Part shown: positions 23,221-33,367 of the stretch, one piece after another
Layout: every line of letters begins with the position of its first letter
Numbering within the stretch: position 1 is the first letter of the stretch
From: JBQTKD01 sp963703165
Lineage (GTDB): Bacteria; Actinomycetota; Actinomycetes; Sporichthyales; Sporichthyaceae
Length of the DNA stretch: 64,000 nt
Assembly: GCA_963703165.1 (NCBI GenBank)
Contig: OY969798.1
Coordinates: 3,410,001 to 3,474,000, forward strand
Direction: 5' to 3'
The notes under the pieces: model-generated
Database searches by the model: none
The model's input: only the letters and a program-made list of their open reading frames with translations
Told to the model about the DNA's origin: nothing
Position numbers and translations under genes: made by a program

Positions 23221-24033
23221 GTGGTCCGAGGGCAGTGGAAGATCGTGCCCGTGCCGATTCCTGGACTCAATGCCGTCACCGGCCTCGCGATGCGGGGGAT
23301 CGGGAGCGGTCTGAGCGTCGGGATGCAGCTGATCAGCCTGCCGACCCGCGTGATCGGCATCGTGGAGCGCACGGAGGACCTGCTCACCCGGGTCGAGGTC
23401 GTGACCCGGCGCATCGAGCACGTCTCGGTCGACGTCGAATCCATCGCGGCGCGTGCGAACGGGATCGTCCTGGAGATCCGCAGCGTCGTCGAGGGGGCCC
23501 GGAACATCGTGGCGGCCTCCGCGGCCACCGTCGCCGCGATCGACCCGATCCTGGCCCGCACCGGCGAGACGATCGAGCATGCCGCGCAGTTCACGAAGCT
23601 GGCCGAAGGCCTCAGTGACCGGGCCGGGGACCTCGTCGGCGACGGCGAGCGGATGCTCGGGCAGGTCCGGCCGCTGGTGGAGCGAGCGGTGCCGCAGGTC
23701 CGCCGGTTCGTCGAGCAGCTGACCGACCAGGAGGTCGACGCCGCGATCGCGATGGTCGACGAGCTCCCCGAACTCGCGCACAGCCTCAAGACCGACATCG
23801 TGCCGATCCTTGCCACCCTCGACGGCCTGGCACCCAACGTCGAGGAGCTCGTGAAGCTCACCGACGACGTCCGCCAGGCGATCCTCGGCATCCCCGGCTT
23901 CGGGCGCCTGCGCCGACGCGGCGCGGAGAAGCTCGAGGAAGAGGAGCAGGAAGAGGCGGCCGAGAAGGCCAAGGCGGCGAAGCGGGCGGTGGTCACCAAG
24001 GTCGAGGACCCGAACGAGCCGATGCTCTTCTGA
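23221..24033 (+). CDS. coiled-coil-type protein of unknown function
   Basis: A 270-residue, largely helical protein. The actinobacterial family is often mislabelled as a RuBisCO-like subunit in databases, but no RuBisCO motif is present. The N-terminus (GLNAVTGLAMRGIGSGLSVGMQLISLPTRVIGIVERTEDLL) could associate with membranes; then come heptad-like repeats with R/E-rich helices (RVEVVTRRIEHVSVDVESIAARANGIVLEIRSVVEGARNI), and the end is a charged tail (KLEEEEQEEAAEKAKAAKR). Function unknown. GTG 23221 lacks a strong ribosome site, and later GTGs at 23248 or 23254 are possible. Confidence 0.75.
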   Translation: MVRGQWKIVPVPIPGLNAVTGLAMRGIGSGLSVGMQLISLPTRVIGIVERTEDLLTRVEVVTRRIEHVSVDVESIAARANGIVLEIRSVVEGARNIVAASAATVAAIDPILARTGETIEHAAQFTKLAEGLSDRAGDLVGDGERMLGQVRPLVERAVPQVRRFVEQLTDQEVDAAIAMVDELPELAHSLKTDIVPILATLDGLAPNVEELVKLTDDVRQAILGIPGFGRLRRRGAEKLEEEEQEEAAEKAKAAKRAVVTKVEDPNEPMLF

Positions 24034-24064
24034 GGTAGGCCCGACCCGACTCGTTAAAGGGAAA

Positions 24065-24203
24065 ACCCGCGGGGCGTCGGCGTACCGACAGCCAGGAGGG
24101 ACGTATCTCCTGGCACCCGCGGGTCCCGGTGACTGCAGTGGATTCGCCGACCGCCGAACGATCCGGAGGGCCGGTGAAGGCACAGACCGTCAGCGGCTAA
24201 CTT
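24065..24203 (+). ncRNA. structured RNA candidate with three-way junction
   Basis: Three perfect stems nest together: an outer stem ACCCGCGGG (24065-24073) with CCCGCGGGT (24116-24124), and inside it GTCGG-CGTA-CCGAC (24076-24089) and GCCAGGAG with CTCCTGGC (24091-24114). A further CCGG-AGGG-CCGG hairpin lies at 24163-24174, followed by ACCGTCAGCGGCTAAC, which recalls the end of ydaO-type c-di-AMP riboswitches. Strand and class are uncertain because no suitable gene follows on the + strand. It fills most of the 300-base gap before the photolyase 3' end. Confidence 0.4.
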
Positions 24204-24333
24204 GCAGCCACCTCACGCGTCCTATGACTACTCAAAGCCTGGACCACCTCCTCTCCGTGTACAGCGAAGGTACGTCGAGCCGGCCGAAAATGTCGAGCAC
24301 ATTTATCGGCCCTTTCGAGTGATGTTCGACGGT

Positions 24334-25719
24334 CTAACGACCGGTGATCTCGCCGAGTCGCCGCAAGGCCTCCGACCGCTCGGCGGCGTGATCGACGATG
24401 CGCTGCGGATAGCCGTGCGAGTACCCGGCGGGGGAGTCCCACGGGGTGTGCGTGTCCTTGCCGGAGAGGTGCGCCAACTCCGGCACCCAGCGGCGTACAT
24501 AGGCACCGTCCGGGTCGAACTTCTGCCCTTGGGTCACCGGGTTGAACACCCGGAAGTACGGCGCCGCGTCGGATCCGGAGCCGGCGACCCACTGCCAGTT
24601 CAGTGAGTTCGACGCAAGGTCGCCGTCGCGGAGGTGGCGCATGAAGTGCCGGGCGCCGTGCTGCCACTCGATGTGGAGATCCTTGATGAGGAACGACGCA
24701 ACGATCATGCGTACCCGGTTGTGCATCCAGCCGATCTCCAGCAGCTGACGCATTCCGGCGTCCACGACGGGGTAGCCGGTGCGCCCCTGCTGCCAGGCCT
24801 CCAACGCGTCGCCGGGGTCGTCGTAGGACATCTTCGCGAACTCGGGGCGCAGGTACTCCCGCGCGGTCTCCGGCCGGTGGAACAGGACGTCGGCGTGGAA
24901 CTCGCGCCAGGCGATCTCCTTGCGGAACACCGACGCGCCGTCGGACGACATGGGATCGGCGTCGCCTGTCAGCTCGGCCAGGTCGGCCAGCACGGTGCGC
25001 GGATGCAGCTCGCCGTACTTCAGCGCGGCCGAGATATCTGACGTTCCGTCAAGGTCGGGGCGGTCCCGGCCTGAGGCGTAGTCCTCCAACGCGTTGTCGC
25101 GGAAGCGCCGCCAGCGACGGATCGCCGCCTCCTCGCCGACGCGACCGGTGGGGGCGTCGGGCGCTTTGGGCAGTGCGACCGATCTAACGGGATGGACCCA
25201 ATCGACGTTCCGGGCCGAGGGGGCCGGGTCGCGCCAGCCGTGAGTCACCCAGGCGCGGAAGAACGGGGTGAACACCTTCAGTGGTGTCCCGGCCTTGGTG
25301 GACAGTCGTCCGGGGGCGACCGCGTAGGGCGAGCCGCTGCGCACCAGAACGATGTCGTGCTCGGCCAGGGCCTTCTCGACGGCGGCGTCGCGAGCCTGGC
25401 CGTAGGGCCCGTAGTCGGCTGCGACGTGAACCTCCTCGGCCTGGGCCGCCCGGGCGACCCGGACCACCTCCGCGACGGGATCTCCGCGGCGGACCAGCAG
25501 GCCGGGACCTGAGATCCGTTCACCCAGTGCGTTCAGGGTCCCGACCAGGTGCGCACGGCGCGCGGGCCCGGCCGGGTCCCAGAGCGCGGGGTCCAGGACG
25601 AACAACGGCGCCACAGACGCGACGCCGCCGCCGAAGCTTCCCTGGCCGGCGGCGGCCAAGAGAGCGGGGTTGTCCCGAAGTCGCAGGTCGCGGCGGAACC
25701 ACATCACACGTACGGGCAT
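24334..25719 (-). CDS. phr: deoxyribodipyrimidine photolyase / cryptochrome family
   Basis: A 461-residue flavoprotein. The N-terminal antenna domain begins VRVMWFRRDLRLRDNPAL. The FAD domain has EIAWREFHADVLF, GRTGYPVVDAGMRQLLEIGWMHNRVRMIVASFLIKDLHIEWQ, DGDLASNSLNWQWVAGSGSDAAPYFRVFNP and KFDPDGAYVRRWVPEL. These match light-driven CPD photolyases of class I. Length is normal and it is a single-gene unit. It complements the alkylation-repair genes elsewhere in the window. Confidence 0.95.
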   Translation of the reverse strand: MPVRVMWFRRDLRLRDNPALLAAAGQGSFGGGVASVAPLFVLDPALWDPAGPARRAHLVGTLNALGERISGPGLLVRRGDPVAEVVRVARAAQAEEVHVAADYGPYGQARDAAVEKALAEHDIVLVRSGSPYAVAPGRLSTKAGTPLKVFTPFFRAWVTHGWRDPAPSARNVDWVHPVRSVALPKAPDAPTGRVGEEAAIRRWRRFRDNALEDYASGRDRPDLDGTSDISAALKYGELHPRTVLADLAELTGDADPMSSDGASVFRKEIAWREFHADVLFHRPETAREYLRPEFAKMSYDDPGDALEAWQQGRTGYPVVDAGMRQLLEIGWMHNRVRMIVASFLIKDLHIEWQHGARHFMRHLRDGDLASNSLNWQWVAGSGSDAAPYFRVFNPVTQGQKFDPDGAYVRRWVPELAHLSGKDTHTPWDSPAGYSHGYPQRIVDHAAERSEALRRLGEITGR

Positions 25720-25885
25720 CGCGAGACGATAGCTACCCCGTCGGCAGGCTCGCAGACCCCCGATCGGGCGTTCCCAGGTTCCGGGGAGATAACGAGCAGG
25801 TTCACGGCAGGTCAGCTACTCGCGGTTTGGCTTCCGCGACCCCCGCCCGGGCCGTACGCTGCGCCGAATCGGTGGATAAGGGACA

Positions 25886-25942
25886 AACGATTGGGGCGAG
25901 GGGAGCTTGCGGCTCCCGAGCCGATTGAAGTTTGTCGACCGC
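25886..25942. repeat. interspersed repeat R1, copy 1 (short)
   Basis: It contains ACGATTGGGGCGAGGGGAGC, a GGCTCCCGAGCCGATTGAAG segment and TTGTCGAC, the same order as the longer copies at 33334, 33964 and 36439, but lacks the middle GAGGGACGAGCG part. It lies upstream of the oligopeptide transporter operon. The gap 25720-26003 holds otherwise only a short leader frame. Confidence 0.6.
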
Positions 25943-25971
25943 AGGGAACACGTATCGGAGAGGGGCCCGCT

Positions 25972-26004
25972 GTGATCGACATCTGCGGGCGTGCCGCGGC
26001 CTGA
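25972..26004 (+). CDS. possible 10-residue leader peptide of the transporter operon
   Basis: GTG 25972 is preceded by GGAGAGGGG at good spacing and opens the frame VIDICGRAAA. Its TGA overlaps the ATG of the permease (TGATG), while the permease ATG has no ribosome site of its own. The layout fits translational coupling through a short leader. Alternatively the permease starts at TTG 25932. Confidence 0.35.
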   Translation: MIDICGRAAA

Positions 26005-27017
26005 TGACGATCAGCACCGGGCCCGACGACCTCGAGGCGCTCCCGCCCCCGGCGGCGACGGCGGCCTCCGGCGGTTCCGGCGTGGCCCGCTCGCCCAAGC
26101 AGATCGCCTGGATGCGGTTCAAGCGGGACAAGGTCGGGGTCGTCTCGGCCATCGTCGTCTCGTTCTTCATCCTGATCGCACTCTGCGCGCCGCTGATCGG
26201 CTGGGCCTACGGGCGCAACCCGTACGAGACCTACGGACAGAACGAACCGGGGCTGCTCAACCCCCAGGGCTTCCCCACCGGATCCTTCGGCGGGGTCAGC
26301 AGCAGCTTCTGGCTCGGGGTCGAGCCCGGCCTGGGCCGCGACGTCTTCATGCAGCTGGTCTACGGGGCTCGCACGTCACTGTTCATCGCGTTCTCCGTCG
26401 CCCTGATCACCACGACCATCGGCACGATCTACGGGATCACCACCGGCTACCTCGGTGGGCGCATCGACTGGGTCGGCGGGCGGGTCATCGACGTGATCAT
26501 GACCCTGCCGGGCCTCCTGCTGATCATCGCGCTGTCCCCGGTCGTCGAGGACAAGTTCGTGGCGCCGGACGAACAGATGCCGGTGTGGATGCGCTTCGCG
26601 ACGGTGATCATCCTGTTCTCGATCTTCGGCTGGGTATTCCAGGCCCGCCTCATCCGGGGTCAGGTCCTCTCGCTGCGCGAGCGGGAGTTCGTCGACGCGG
26701 CCCGGATGTCCGGCGCCGGCACGTGGCGCATCGTCCGTAAGGAACTGCTGCCGAACCTCTGGTCGCCGATCCTCGTCGTCTTCTCCCTGGCTGTGCCGGC
26801 GATCATCACCGGCGAGGCGGCCCTGGCCTTCCTCAACATCGGCATCGTCGAGCCGACCCCGAGCTGGGGCCGCATGGTCAACCAGGGCGCGAACGTCTAC
26901 CTGGCCGACCCGACGTACATGATCACCCCCGGCGCGGCTCTGCTCGTGCTGGTGCTCTCGTTCAACCTGCTGGGCGACGCGGTGCGCGACGCCCTGGATC
27001 CGAAGGGTCTGCGATGA
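26004..27017 (+). CDS. peptide ABC transporter permease, DppC type
   Basis: A 337-residue inner-membrane permease. A cytoplasmic N-terminus with SPKQIAWMRFKRDKVGVVSAIVVSFFILIAL is the usual start of DppC/OppC. About six helices follow, with the EAA loop EREFVDAARMSGAGTWRIVRKELLPNLWSPILV. It should pair with the DppB-type permease at 28822. Its TGA overlaps the ATG of the binding-protein gene. The operon order here is C-A-B-D-F. Confidence 0.9.
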   Translation: MTISTGPDDLEALPPPAATAASGGSGVARSPKQIAWMRFKRDKVGVVSAIVVSFFILIALCAPLIGWAYGRNPYETYGQNEPGLLNPQGFPTGSFGGVSSSFWLGVEPGLGRDVFMQLVYGARTSLFIAFSVALITTTIGTIYGITTGYLGGRIDWVGGRVIDVIMTLPGLLLIIALSPVVEDKFVAPDEQMPVWMRFATVIILFSIFGWVFQARLIRGQVLSLREREFVDAARMSGAGTWRIVRKELLPNLWSPILVVFSLAVPAIITGEAALAFLNIGIVEPTPSWGRMVNQGANVYLADPTYMITPGAALLVLVLSFNLLGDAVRDALDPKGLR

Positions 27018-28786
27018 CGTTGCGCTCCCGAACTCCCGGTGTCGCCCTGGCGTGCGCCGCGCTCCTGATGCTCGGGGCGTGCGGCGGCCGCGGGGGCGAC
27101 TCGCCCTCGGCCAACTCCACCTCCCCGGCCGATGGAGCGACCGCGGCACCCGCCGGCGAGGTCTTCGAGTACAAGATCGACAACGCCGCGCAGGCACCCG
27201 CTCCGCCGACCCCCGGGGCGACAACGGGCGGCACCGTGCGCGTCTACACGGTCACCGACGCCCAGCATCTGGACCCCGCCCGCATCTACAGCGCCGACGA
27301 GAGCACCGTCAGCCTGCTGTTCACCCGCAGCCTGACCGGGTACCGCCAGGCGGGCACCACCACCACGCTGGTCGGTGACCTGGCCACCGACACCGGGCGC
27401 ACCACCGACGGTGGCAAGACCTGGGAGTACACCCTGCGCGACGGCGTCACGTGGGAGGACGGGAAGGCGATCACCGCCGCCGACGTCAAGTACGGCCTCG
27501 AGCGCACGTTCGTGAAGGACTACGCGGAAGGGCCGACGTTCATCCAGCGCTGGCTGACCGGCAAGTCCGACTACCACTCGGTCTACACCGGCCCGTACGA
27601 CGGTAAGAGCTATGACGGGATCAGCACCCCGGACGACAAGACCATCCGGCTGAGCTTCCCCGAGCCGCAGCCCGACCTGCCCTTCGCGATGGCGATGCCG
27701 TTCTCCTCGCCGGTCCGCAAGGACAAGGACACCCGAGCCACCTACGACCAGTTCCCCTTCGCCACCGGCCCGTACCGCATCGCTGACCGCAAGCTCGACA
27801 AGTCGATGACGTTGGTCCGCAACCCGAACTGGAAGCCCGAGTCCGACCCGATCCGCACCAACTACCCGGACCGATGGGAGTTCAGCTACGGCGAGATCCC
27901 GCTCAACACCAACCAGCGACTGATCGCGGCCGTCGGCGGCGACGCCGCAGCAATGACCTTCGTGGGTGTCTCCCCCGAGGTGCTGCCCAAGGTGCTCAGC
28001 ACCCCGGACCTGGTCAACCGCACCGTCTCGGGCATCGGCCCGACCGTGTTCTACGTCGCCATCAACAACAAGCGCATCAGCGACGTGCGCATCCGCAAGG
28101 CGTTGATGTACGCCTGGCCGCGCAACCAGATCCGCCAACTGCTCGGCGGTCCGGACACCGGCGAGTTCGCGCACACGCTGACCTCGCCGACCCTGGTGGG
28201 CCACGAGTCCTTCGACCTGTTCAACGTGCCGCCGGAGGGCGACCCGGAGAAGTCCAAGGCGCTGCTGGCCGAGGCCGGGGTGCAGGGCAAGCAGAAGGTC
28301 GTCTACGCCTACGGCAACCTGCCCCGCGGCGAGCAGATCGCGGTGCTGGTCGTGCAGGCGTTGGAGAAGGCCGGCTTCGAGGTCGTCAAGAAGCCGCTGA
28401 ACCCGAAGTCCGCGCAGGAGGAGACCTCCGACCCGACCAACCAGTTCGACCTGTACGGCTCGGGTTGGCTGGCCGACTGGCCGTCCGGGTACACCGTGCT
28501 CCCGCCGTTGTTCGACGGTCGTGAGATCCGCCGCGGGGGTTACAACACCTCGTTCTACAACGACCCCGCGGTCAGCGCCGAGATGGACGAGATCGCCAAG
28601 ATCGTCGACCCGATCGAGGCCGGCAAACGCTGGTCCGCGCTGGACAAGAAGATCATGGAACAGGTCCCGGTCATCCCCGACCTCTACGACCGCAGCCGCC
28701 ACCTGTACGGACCCAAGATCGGCGGGGCGACGTTGAGCACCGTGCTCAGCCTGGTCTCGTTCATGGGCGTCTACGTCAAGCCCTGA
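27014..28786 (+). CDS. peptide ABC transporter solute-binding lipoprotein (family 5)
   Basis: A 590-residue lipoprotein. The signal ends LMLGAC-GG with the lipid-bearing Cys23. The family 5 binding fold is clear: GGTVRVYTVTDAQHLDPARIYSADE, TLRDGVTWEDGKAITAADVKYGLERTF, FPFATGPYRIADRKLDKSMTLVRNPNWKPESDP, VRIRKALMYAWPRNQ and a C-terminal VIPDLYDR segment. A proline/alanine-rich linker follows the lipid site. It captures peptides or similar compounds for the permease-ATPase genes around it. Confidence 0.93.
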   Translation: MTLRSRTPGVALACAALLMLGACGGRGGDSPSANSTSPADGATAAPAGEVFEYKIDNAAQAPAPPTPGATTGGTVRVYTVTDAQHLDPARIYSADESTVSLLFTRSLTGYRQAGTTTTLVGDLATDTGRTTDGGKTWEYTLRDGVTWEDGKAITAADVKYGLERTFVKDYAEGPTFIQRWLTGKSDYHSVYTGPYDGKSYDGISTPDDKTIRLSFPEPQPDLPFAMAMPFSSPVRKDKDTRATYDQFPFATGPYRIADRKLDKSMTLVRNPNWKPESDPIRTNYPDRWEFSYGEIPLNTNQRLIAAVGGDAAAMTFVGVSPEVLPKVLSTPDLVNRTVSGIGPTVFYVAINNKRISDVRIRKALMYAWPRNQIRQLLGGPDTGEFAHTLTSPTLVGHESFDLFNVPPEGDPEKSKALLAEAGVQGKQKVVYAYGNLPRGEQIAVLVVQALEKAGFEVVKKPLNPKSAQEETSDPTNQFDLYGSGWLADWPSGYTVLPPLFDGREIRRGGYNTSFYNDPAVSAEMDEIAKIVDPIEAGKRWSALDKKIMEQVPVIPDLYDRSRHLYGPKIGGATLSTVLSLVSFMGVYVKP

Positions 28787-28821
28787 TCCCTTACCACCGA
28801 CAGAACTGACGGAGAGACACA

Positions 28822-29811
28822 GTGCTCGGCTACCTGGCCCGAAGGATCCTCGCTGCGGCGGCGATCCTGCTTGTCGCCAGTGCCGTCACGTTCTTCCTGT
28901 TCTTCGTGCTGCCCGGGGACCCGGGGCGCATCATCTGCCGCAAGTCCTGCACACCGGAGCGGTTGGCGGAGATCCACGCGACCCTCGGCCTCGATCAACC
29001 TGTGCTGCAGCAGTACTGGGAGTTTATGAAGGGGATCTTCGTCGGCCGGGACTTCACCCAGGCCGGCACAGTCGTGCACTGCGACTTCCCGTGCTTCGGG
29101 TACTCCTACACCAACCAGCAGCCGGTCTGGGACACCCTCCTGGACCGCTTCCCGGCCACGCTGTCCCTGGCCGGCGGGGCGGCCGCGCTGTTCCTCGTCG
29201 TCGGTATCGGCCTCGGCGCCGTGTCCGCCCTGCGGGCGCAGAGTTGGTTCGACCGGATAGCCATCGCGTTCACGTTGGTGGGCGCCTCGGTGCAGATCTA
29301 TTTCCTCGGTCCGCTGCTGAGCAATGTGTTCGTGAACCAACTGGGGTGGATGCCGCAGGCCCGCTACATCCCGCTGACCGACGACCCGACGGCGTGGTTC
29401 AAGGGGCTGATGCTGCCCTGGATCACCTTGGCCTTCGTGTCCATCGCGATCTACGCACGTCTCACCCGTGCCCACATGCTCGAGGCGATGGGCGAGGACT
29501 TCGTCCGGGCCGGGCGCAGCCGTGGCATCTCCGCGCGGACCCTGCACCTCAAGCACACCGGTCGGGCGACATTGTCCCCGGTGATCACAGTGTTCGGGTT
29601 GGACCTCGCCAGCCTCGCGAGCGGCGCGATCATCACCGAGACGGTGTTCAACATCCAGGGCCTCGGGCGTCTCGCCCTGACCGCGGTGCAGAACTCCGAC
29701 CTGCCCATGATCATGGCGACCGTGCTCGTCGGGGCCACCCTCGTGGTGGTCGCGAACCTCATCGTGGACATCGTCTACTCGGTGATCGACCCCCGGGTGC
29801 GGATCACATGA
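28822..29811 (+). CDS. peptide ABC transporter permease, DppB type
   Basis: A 329-residue permease starting at GTG 28822 after a GGAGAG site. It starts LGYLARRILAAAAILLVASAVTFFLFFVLPGDPGR, the DppB pattern. An unusual insert with cysteines (IICRKSCTPERL and VHCDFPCFGYSY) lies between the first and second helices on the outer side. The EAA-type loop MGEDFVRAGRSRGISARTLHLKHTGRATLSPVI is present. Its stop overlaps the next ATG by four bases. Confidence 0.9.
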   Translation: MLGYLARRILAAAAILLVASAVTFFLFFVLPGDPGRIICRKSCTPERLAEIHATLGLDQPVLQQYWEFMKGIFVGRDFTQAGTVVHCDFPCFGYSYTNQQPVWDTLLDRFPATLSLAGGAAALFLVVGIGLGAVSALRAQSWFDRIAIAFTLVGASVQIYFLGPLLSNVFVNQLGWMPQARYIPLTDDPTAWFKGLMLPWITLAFVSIAIYARLTRAHMLEAMGEDFVRAGRSRGISARTLHLKHTGRATLSPVITVFGLDLASLASGAIITETVFNIQGLGRLALTAVQNSDLPMIMATVLVGATLVVVANLIVDIVYSVIDPRVRIT

Positions 29812-30865
29812 GCGCCGTCCCGGTTCCCGAGGCTTTTGACGGCGCCCTGCTGCAGGTCGCCGATCTGCGGGTCACTTTCCGCACCGACGACGGCACCGTG
29901 CGCGCGGTCGACGGCCTGGACTTCACCCTCGAGCGTGGCAAGACCCTCGGCATCGTGGGCGAGTCCGGCTCCGGCAAGACCGTCACTGGCCTCAGCGTGC
30001 TCGGTCTGCACGACCGCAAGCGGGCCACCGTCACCGGGTCGATCCGCCTCAACGGCCGGGAACTGGTGGGGTTGAGCGAGAACCAACTCAACGAGATCCG
30101 TGGCGAGTGGATCGCGATGGTGTTCCAGGACGCCCTGACCGCGCTGTCCCCGTTCTGGACCGTCGGCAACCAGATCGCCGAGGGGTACCGCAGACACACC
30201 GGGGCGTCGAAGAAGGCGGCCCGCCAGCGGGCGATCGACCTGCTCGGACGGGTGGGGATCCCGCAGCCCGCACAACGCGTCGACGGCTATCCGCACGAGT
30301 TCTCCGGCGGCATGCGCCAACGCGCGATGATCGCGATGGCGTTGGCCTGCGACCCGAAGGTGCTCATCGCCGACGAGCCGACCACCGCGCTGGACGTGAC
30401 GGTGCAGGCGCAGGTGCTCGACCTGTTGGCGGACCTCCAGTCGGAGTTCGGCACCGCGATCGTGCTCATCACGCACGACCTCGGCGTGGTCTCCAGGGTC
30501 GCCGACGACGTACTGGTCATGTACGCCGGGCGCACGGTCGAGACCGGTCGTGCCCGCGACGTGCTGACCCGACCGGCCCACCCCTACACCTGGGGTCTGT
30601 TGTCCTCGGTGCCGCGACTGCACACCCAGGCCGAGGAACTGCTGGCGATCCGCGGGGCGCCGCCGAGTCTCATCGACCTGCCCACGGGCTGCTCGTTCCG
30701 GCCGCGCTGCGACTACGTGTCCCTGGTGCCGGGAACCCGCTGCACCGATGAGGTCCCGGAACTGCTCCCGGTGTTCGCGACCGCCGCGCGCTGCCACCTG
30801 GACGCCGAGGTGCGCCGAGAGATCCTTGACCGCGACCTGATTCCGCTGTGGCAGGGACGGCCGGC

Positions 30866-30869
<4 letters not shown>
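29808..30869 (+). CDS. peptide ABC transporter ATPase, DppD type
   Basis: A 353-residue ATPase starting at ATG 29808. Walker A GESGSGKT, Q-loop MVFQDALTALSPFW, signature EFSGGMRQRAMIAMAL, Walker B VLIADEPTTALD and the H-loop LITHDLGVV are all intact. The C-terminal oligopeptide-transporter domain ends with GCSFRPRCDY...GTRC and C in AARCHL, residues that bind an iron-sulfur cluster in DppD-type ATPases (from knowledge of the family). ATGA overlap with the next gene. Confidence 0.93.
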
Positions 30870-31891
<1,022 letters not shown>

Positions 31892-32005
31892 CGCGCCCGC
31901 TGCCTGCGGTGTCGCTAAGGCTCGGCTCACTTGCGATGCGCCTATTAGGGTGAGGGCGCGACGGTGGGTACAGCGCCGGGCACGACGCAGGGAAACGGGT
32001 GAGTT

Positions 32006-32704
32006 ATGAGCGGCGATCTGATCGACACCACCGAGATGTACCTGCGCACCATCTTCGAGTTGGAGGAAGAGGGCGTCGTCCCGCTGCGCGCGCGAATCGC
32101 CGAGCGCTTGGGCCAGAGCGGCCCGACGGTCTCGCAGACCGTGGCCCGTATGCAGCGCGACGGCCTGGTCACCGTCGAGGGCGATCGGCACCTCGAACTT
32201 TCGACCAAGGGTCGGGAATACGCCACTCGCGTCATGCGTAAGCACCGCCTCGCCGAGTGCTTGCTGGTGCAGGTGATCGGGCTGGAGCCGGAGGCCGTGC
32301 ACGAGGAGGCCTGCCGCTGGGAGCACGTGATGTCCGAGGCGGTGGAGCGGCGCCTGCTGGAGCTGCTCAACAACCCGACGCACTCCCCGTACGGCAACCC
32401 GATCCCGGGGCTCGAGGAGTTCGGCCGGGCCGAGGGCGGGTCCTTCCTGGAAGGCCTGGAGCCGCTGGACCGGGTCGCCACCGAGGCCGGGGTGTCCGTC
32501 GTGGTCCGTCGCATCGGGGAACCGGTGCAGGAGGACCTCGCGATCATCCGCAACATGTGGCGCGCCGGGGTCCGCCCCGGGGGCTCGGTCGTCGCCAAGA
32601 GCTCGCACGGCGGGGTGCTTGTGGGCAGTGCGGGTGAGGCCATCGAACTGGACCTGGCCGTCGCCTCGCACGTGTTCGTCGAGGTCATGACGGCCGCCAA
32701 CTGA
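32006..32704 (+). CDS. ideR: iron-dependent regulator, DtxR/IdeR family
   Basis: A 232-residue regulator. Residues 5-70 form the winged helix (LIDTTEMYLRTIFELEEEGVVPLRARIAERLGQSGPTVSQTVARM). Metal ligands match DtxR with a one-residue shift: Met11, Cys103, Glu106 and His107 in EEACRWEHVMS; a C-terminal SH3-like part follows (ELDLAVASHVFVEVM). The cysteine favours iron over manganese sensing, unlike MntR. Targets are not visible in the window. The aldolase gene follows 3 bases later. Confidence 0.88.
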   Translation: MSGDLIDTTEMYLRTIFELEEEGVVPLRARIAERLGQSGPTVSQTVARMQRDGLVTVEGDRHLELSTKGREYATRVMRKHRLAECLLVQVIGLEPEAVHEEACRWEHVMSEAVERRLLELLNNPTHSPYGNPIPGLEEFGRAEGGSFLEGLEPLDRVATEAGVSVVVRRIGEPVQEDLAIIRNMWRAGVRPGGSVVAKSSHGGVLVGSAGEAIELDLAVASHVFVEVMTAAN

Positions 32705-32707
32705 CTC

Positions 32708-33367
32708 GTGGCCGAGCTCCTGACCTCGGCCCGTGAGGGGCTCGTCCAGGCCGGAGCTCAGCTGGCGCAGGCCGGGCTGGTGCCCGGCACCTCGGGCAAC
32801 CTCAGCGTCCGGGTCGGGGACAAAGTCGCTATCACCCCGCGCGGGGTCTCGCTGGGCGTGCTGCGTGCACAGCTGATCGCTGTGCACGCGACCGACGGCT
32901 CGGTCCTGCACGCCCCGCTGGCGCCGTCCTCGGAGCTCCCGCTGCACCTGGCGGTGTATGCGGCGACGGATGCCTGCGCCGTGGTGCACACGCATTCCCC
33001 GGCGGCGGTGGCGGTCTCCACGCTGGTCGAGGAATTACCGCCGATCCACTACTACATCGCCTCGTTCGGCCCGGCCGTACGCGTCGCCCCGTACGCGCCC
33101 TTCGGTTCCATCGAACTCGCCGAGGGCGCCGTGCATGCGCTGCGCGACTCCAGCGCGGCGCTGCTCGCGAACCACGGCGCGGTCACCGTGGGGCCCGACC
33201 TGCCCAGCGCGGTGGAGGCGGCGTTGACCCTGGAGTGGCTCTGCGACGTGTACCTACGCGCGGCCGCTGCGGGACAGCCGCGGGTGCTCGACGAGTACGC
33301 GCTGGCGCGCGCCCGCGCCGACCTCGCGGCTTACAGCCGGTTGAGGCGAGAGCAGAGCGAGCAGTGA
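32708..33367 (+). CDS. class II aldolase/adducin family protein
   Basis: A 219-residue protein starting at GTG 32708. The zinc site is visible: HTHSPAA and NHGAV, with Glu in SSELPLH. TSGNLSVRVGD is the phosphate-binding motif of FucA-type aldolases. Such enzymes cleave sugar phosphates like L-fuculose 1-phosphate; the exact substrate cannot be told. The last nine residues (RLRREQSEQ) and the stop codon come from repeat R1 copy 2. Probably cotranscribed with the regulator upstream. Confidence 0.85.
   Translation: MAELLTSAREGLVQAGAQLAQAGLVPGTSGNLSVRVGDKVAITPRGVSLGVLRAQLIAVHATDGSVLHAPLAPSSELPLHLAVYAATDACAVVHTHSPAAVAVSTLVEELPPIHYYIASFGPAVRVAPYAPFGSIELAEGAVHALRDSSAALLANHGAVTVGPDLPSAVEAALTLEWLCDVYLRAAAAGQPRVLDEYALARARADLAAYSRLRREQSEQ

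Noticed and set aside
24088..24114. Cobalamin riboswitch (a CAGCCAGGAG segment resembles a B12 box)
   Set aside because: The remaining conserved blocks are missing upstream on the + strand, where coding sequence lies, and the segment is better explained as one arm of a simple hairpin.
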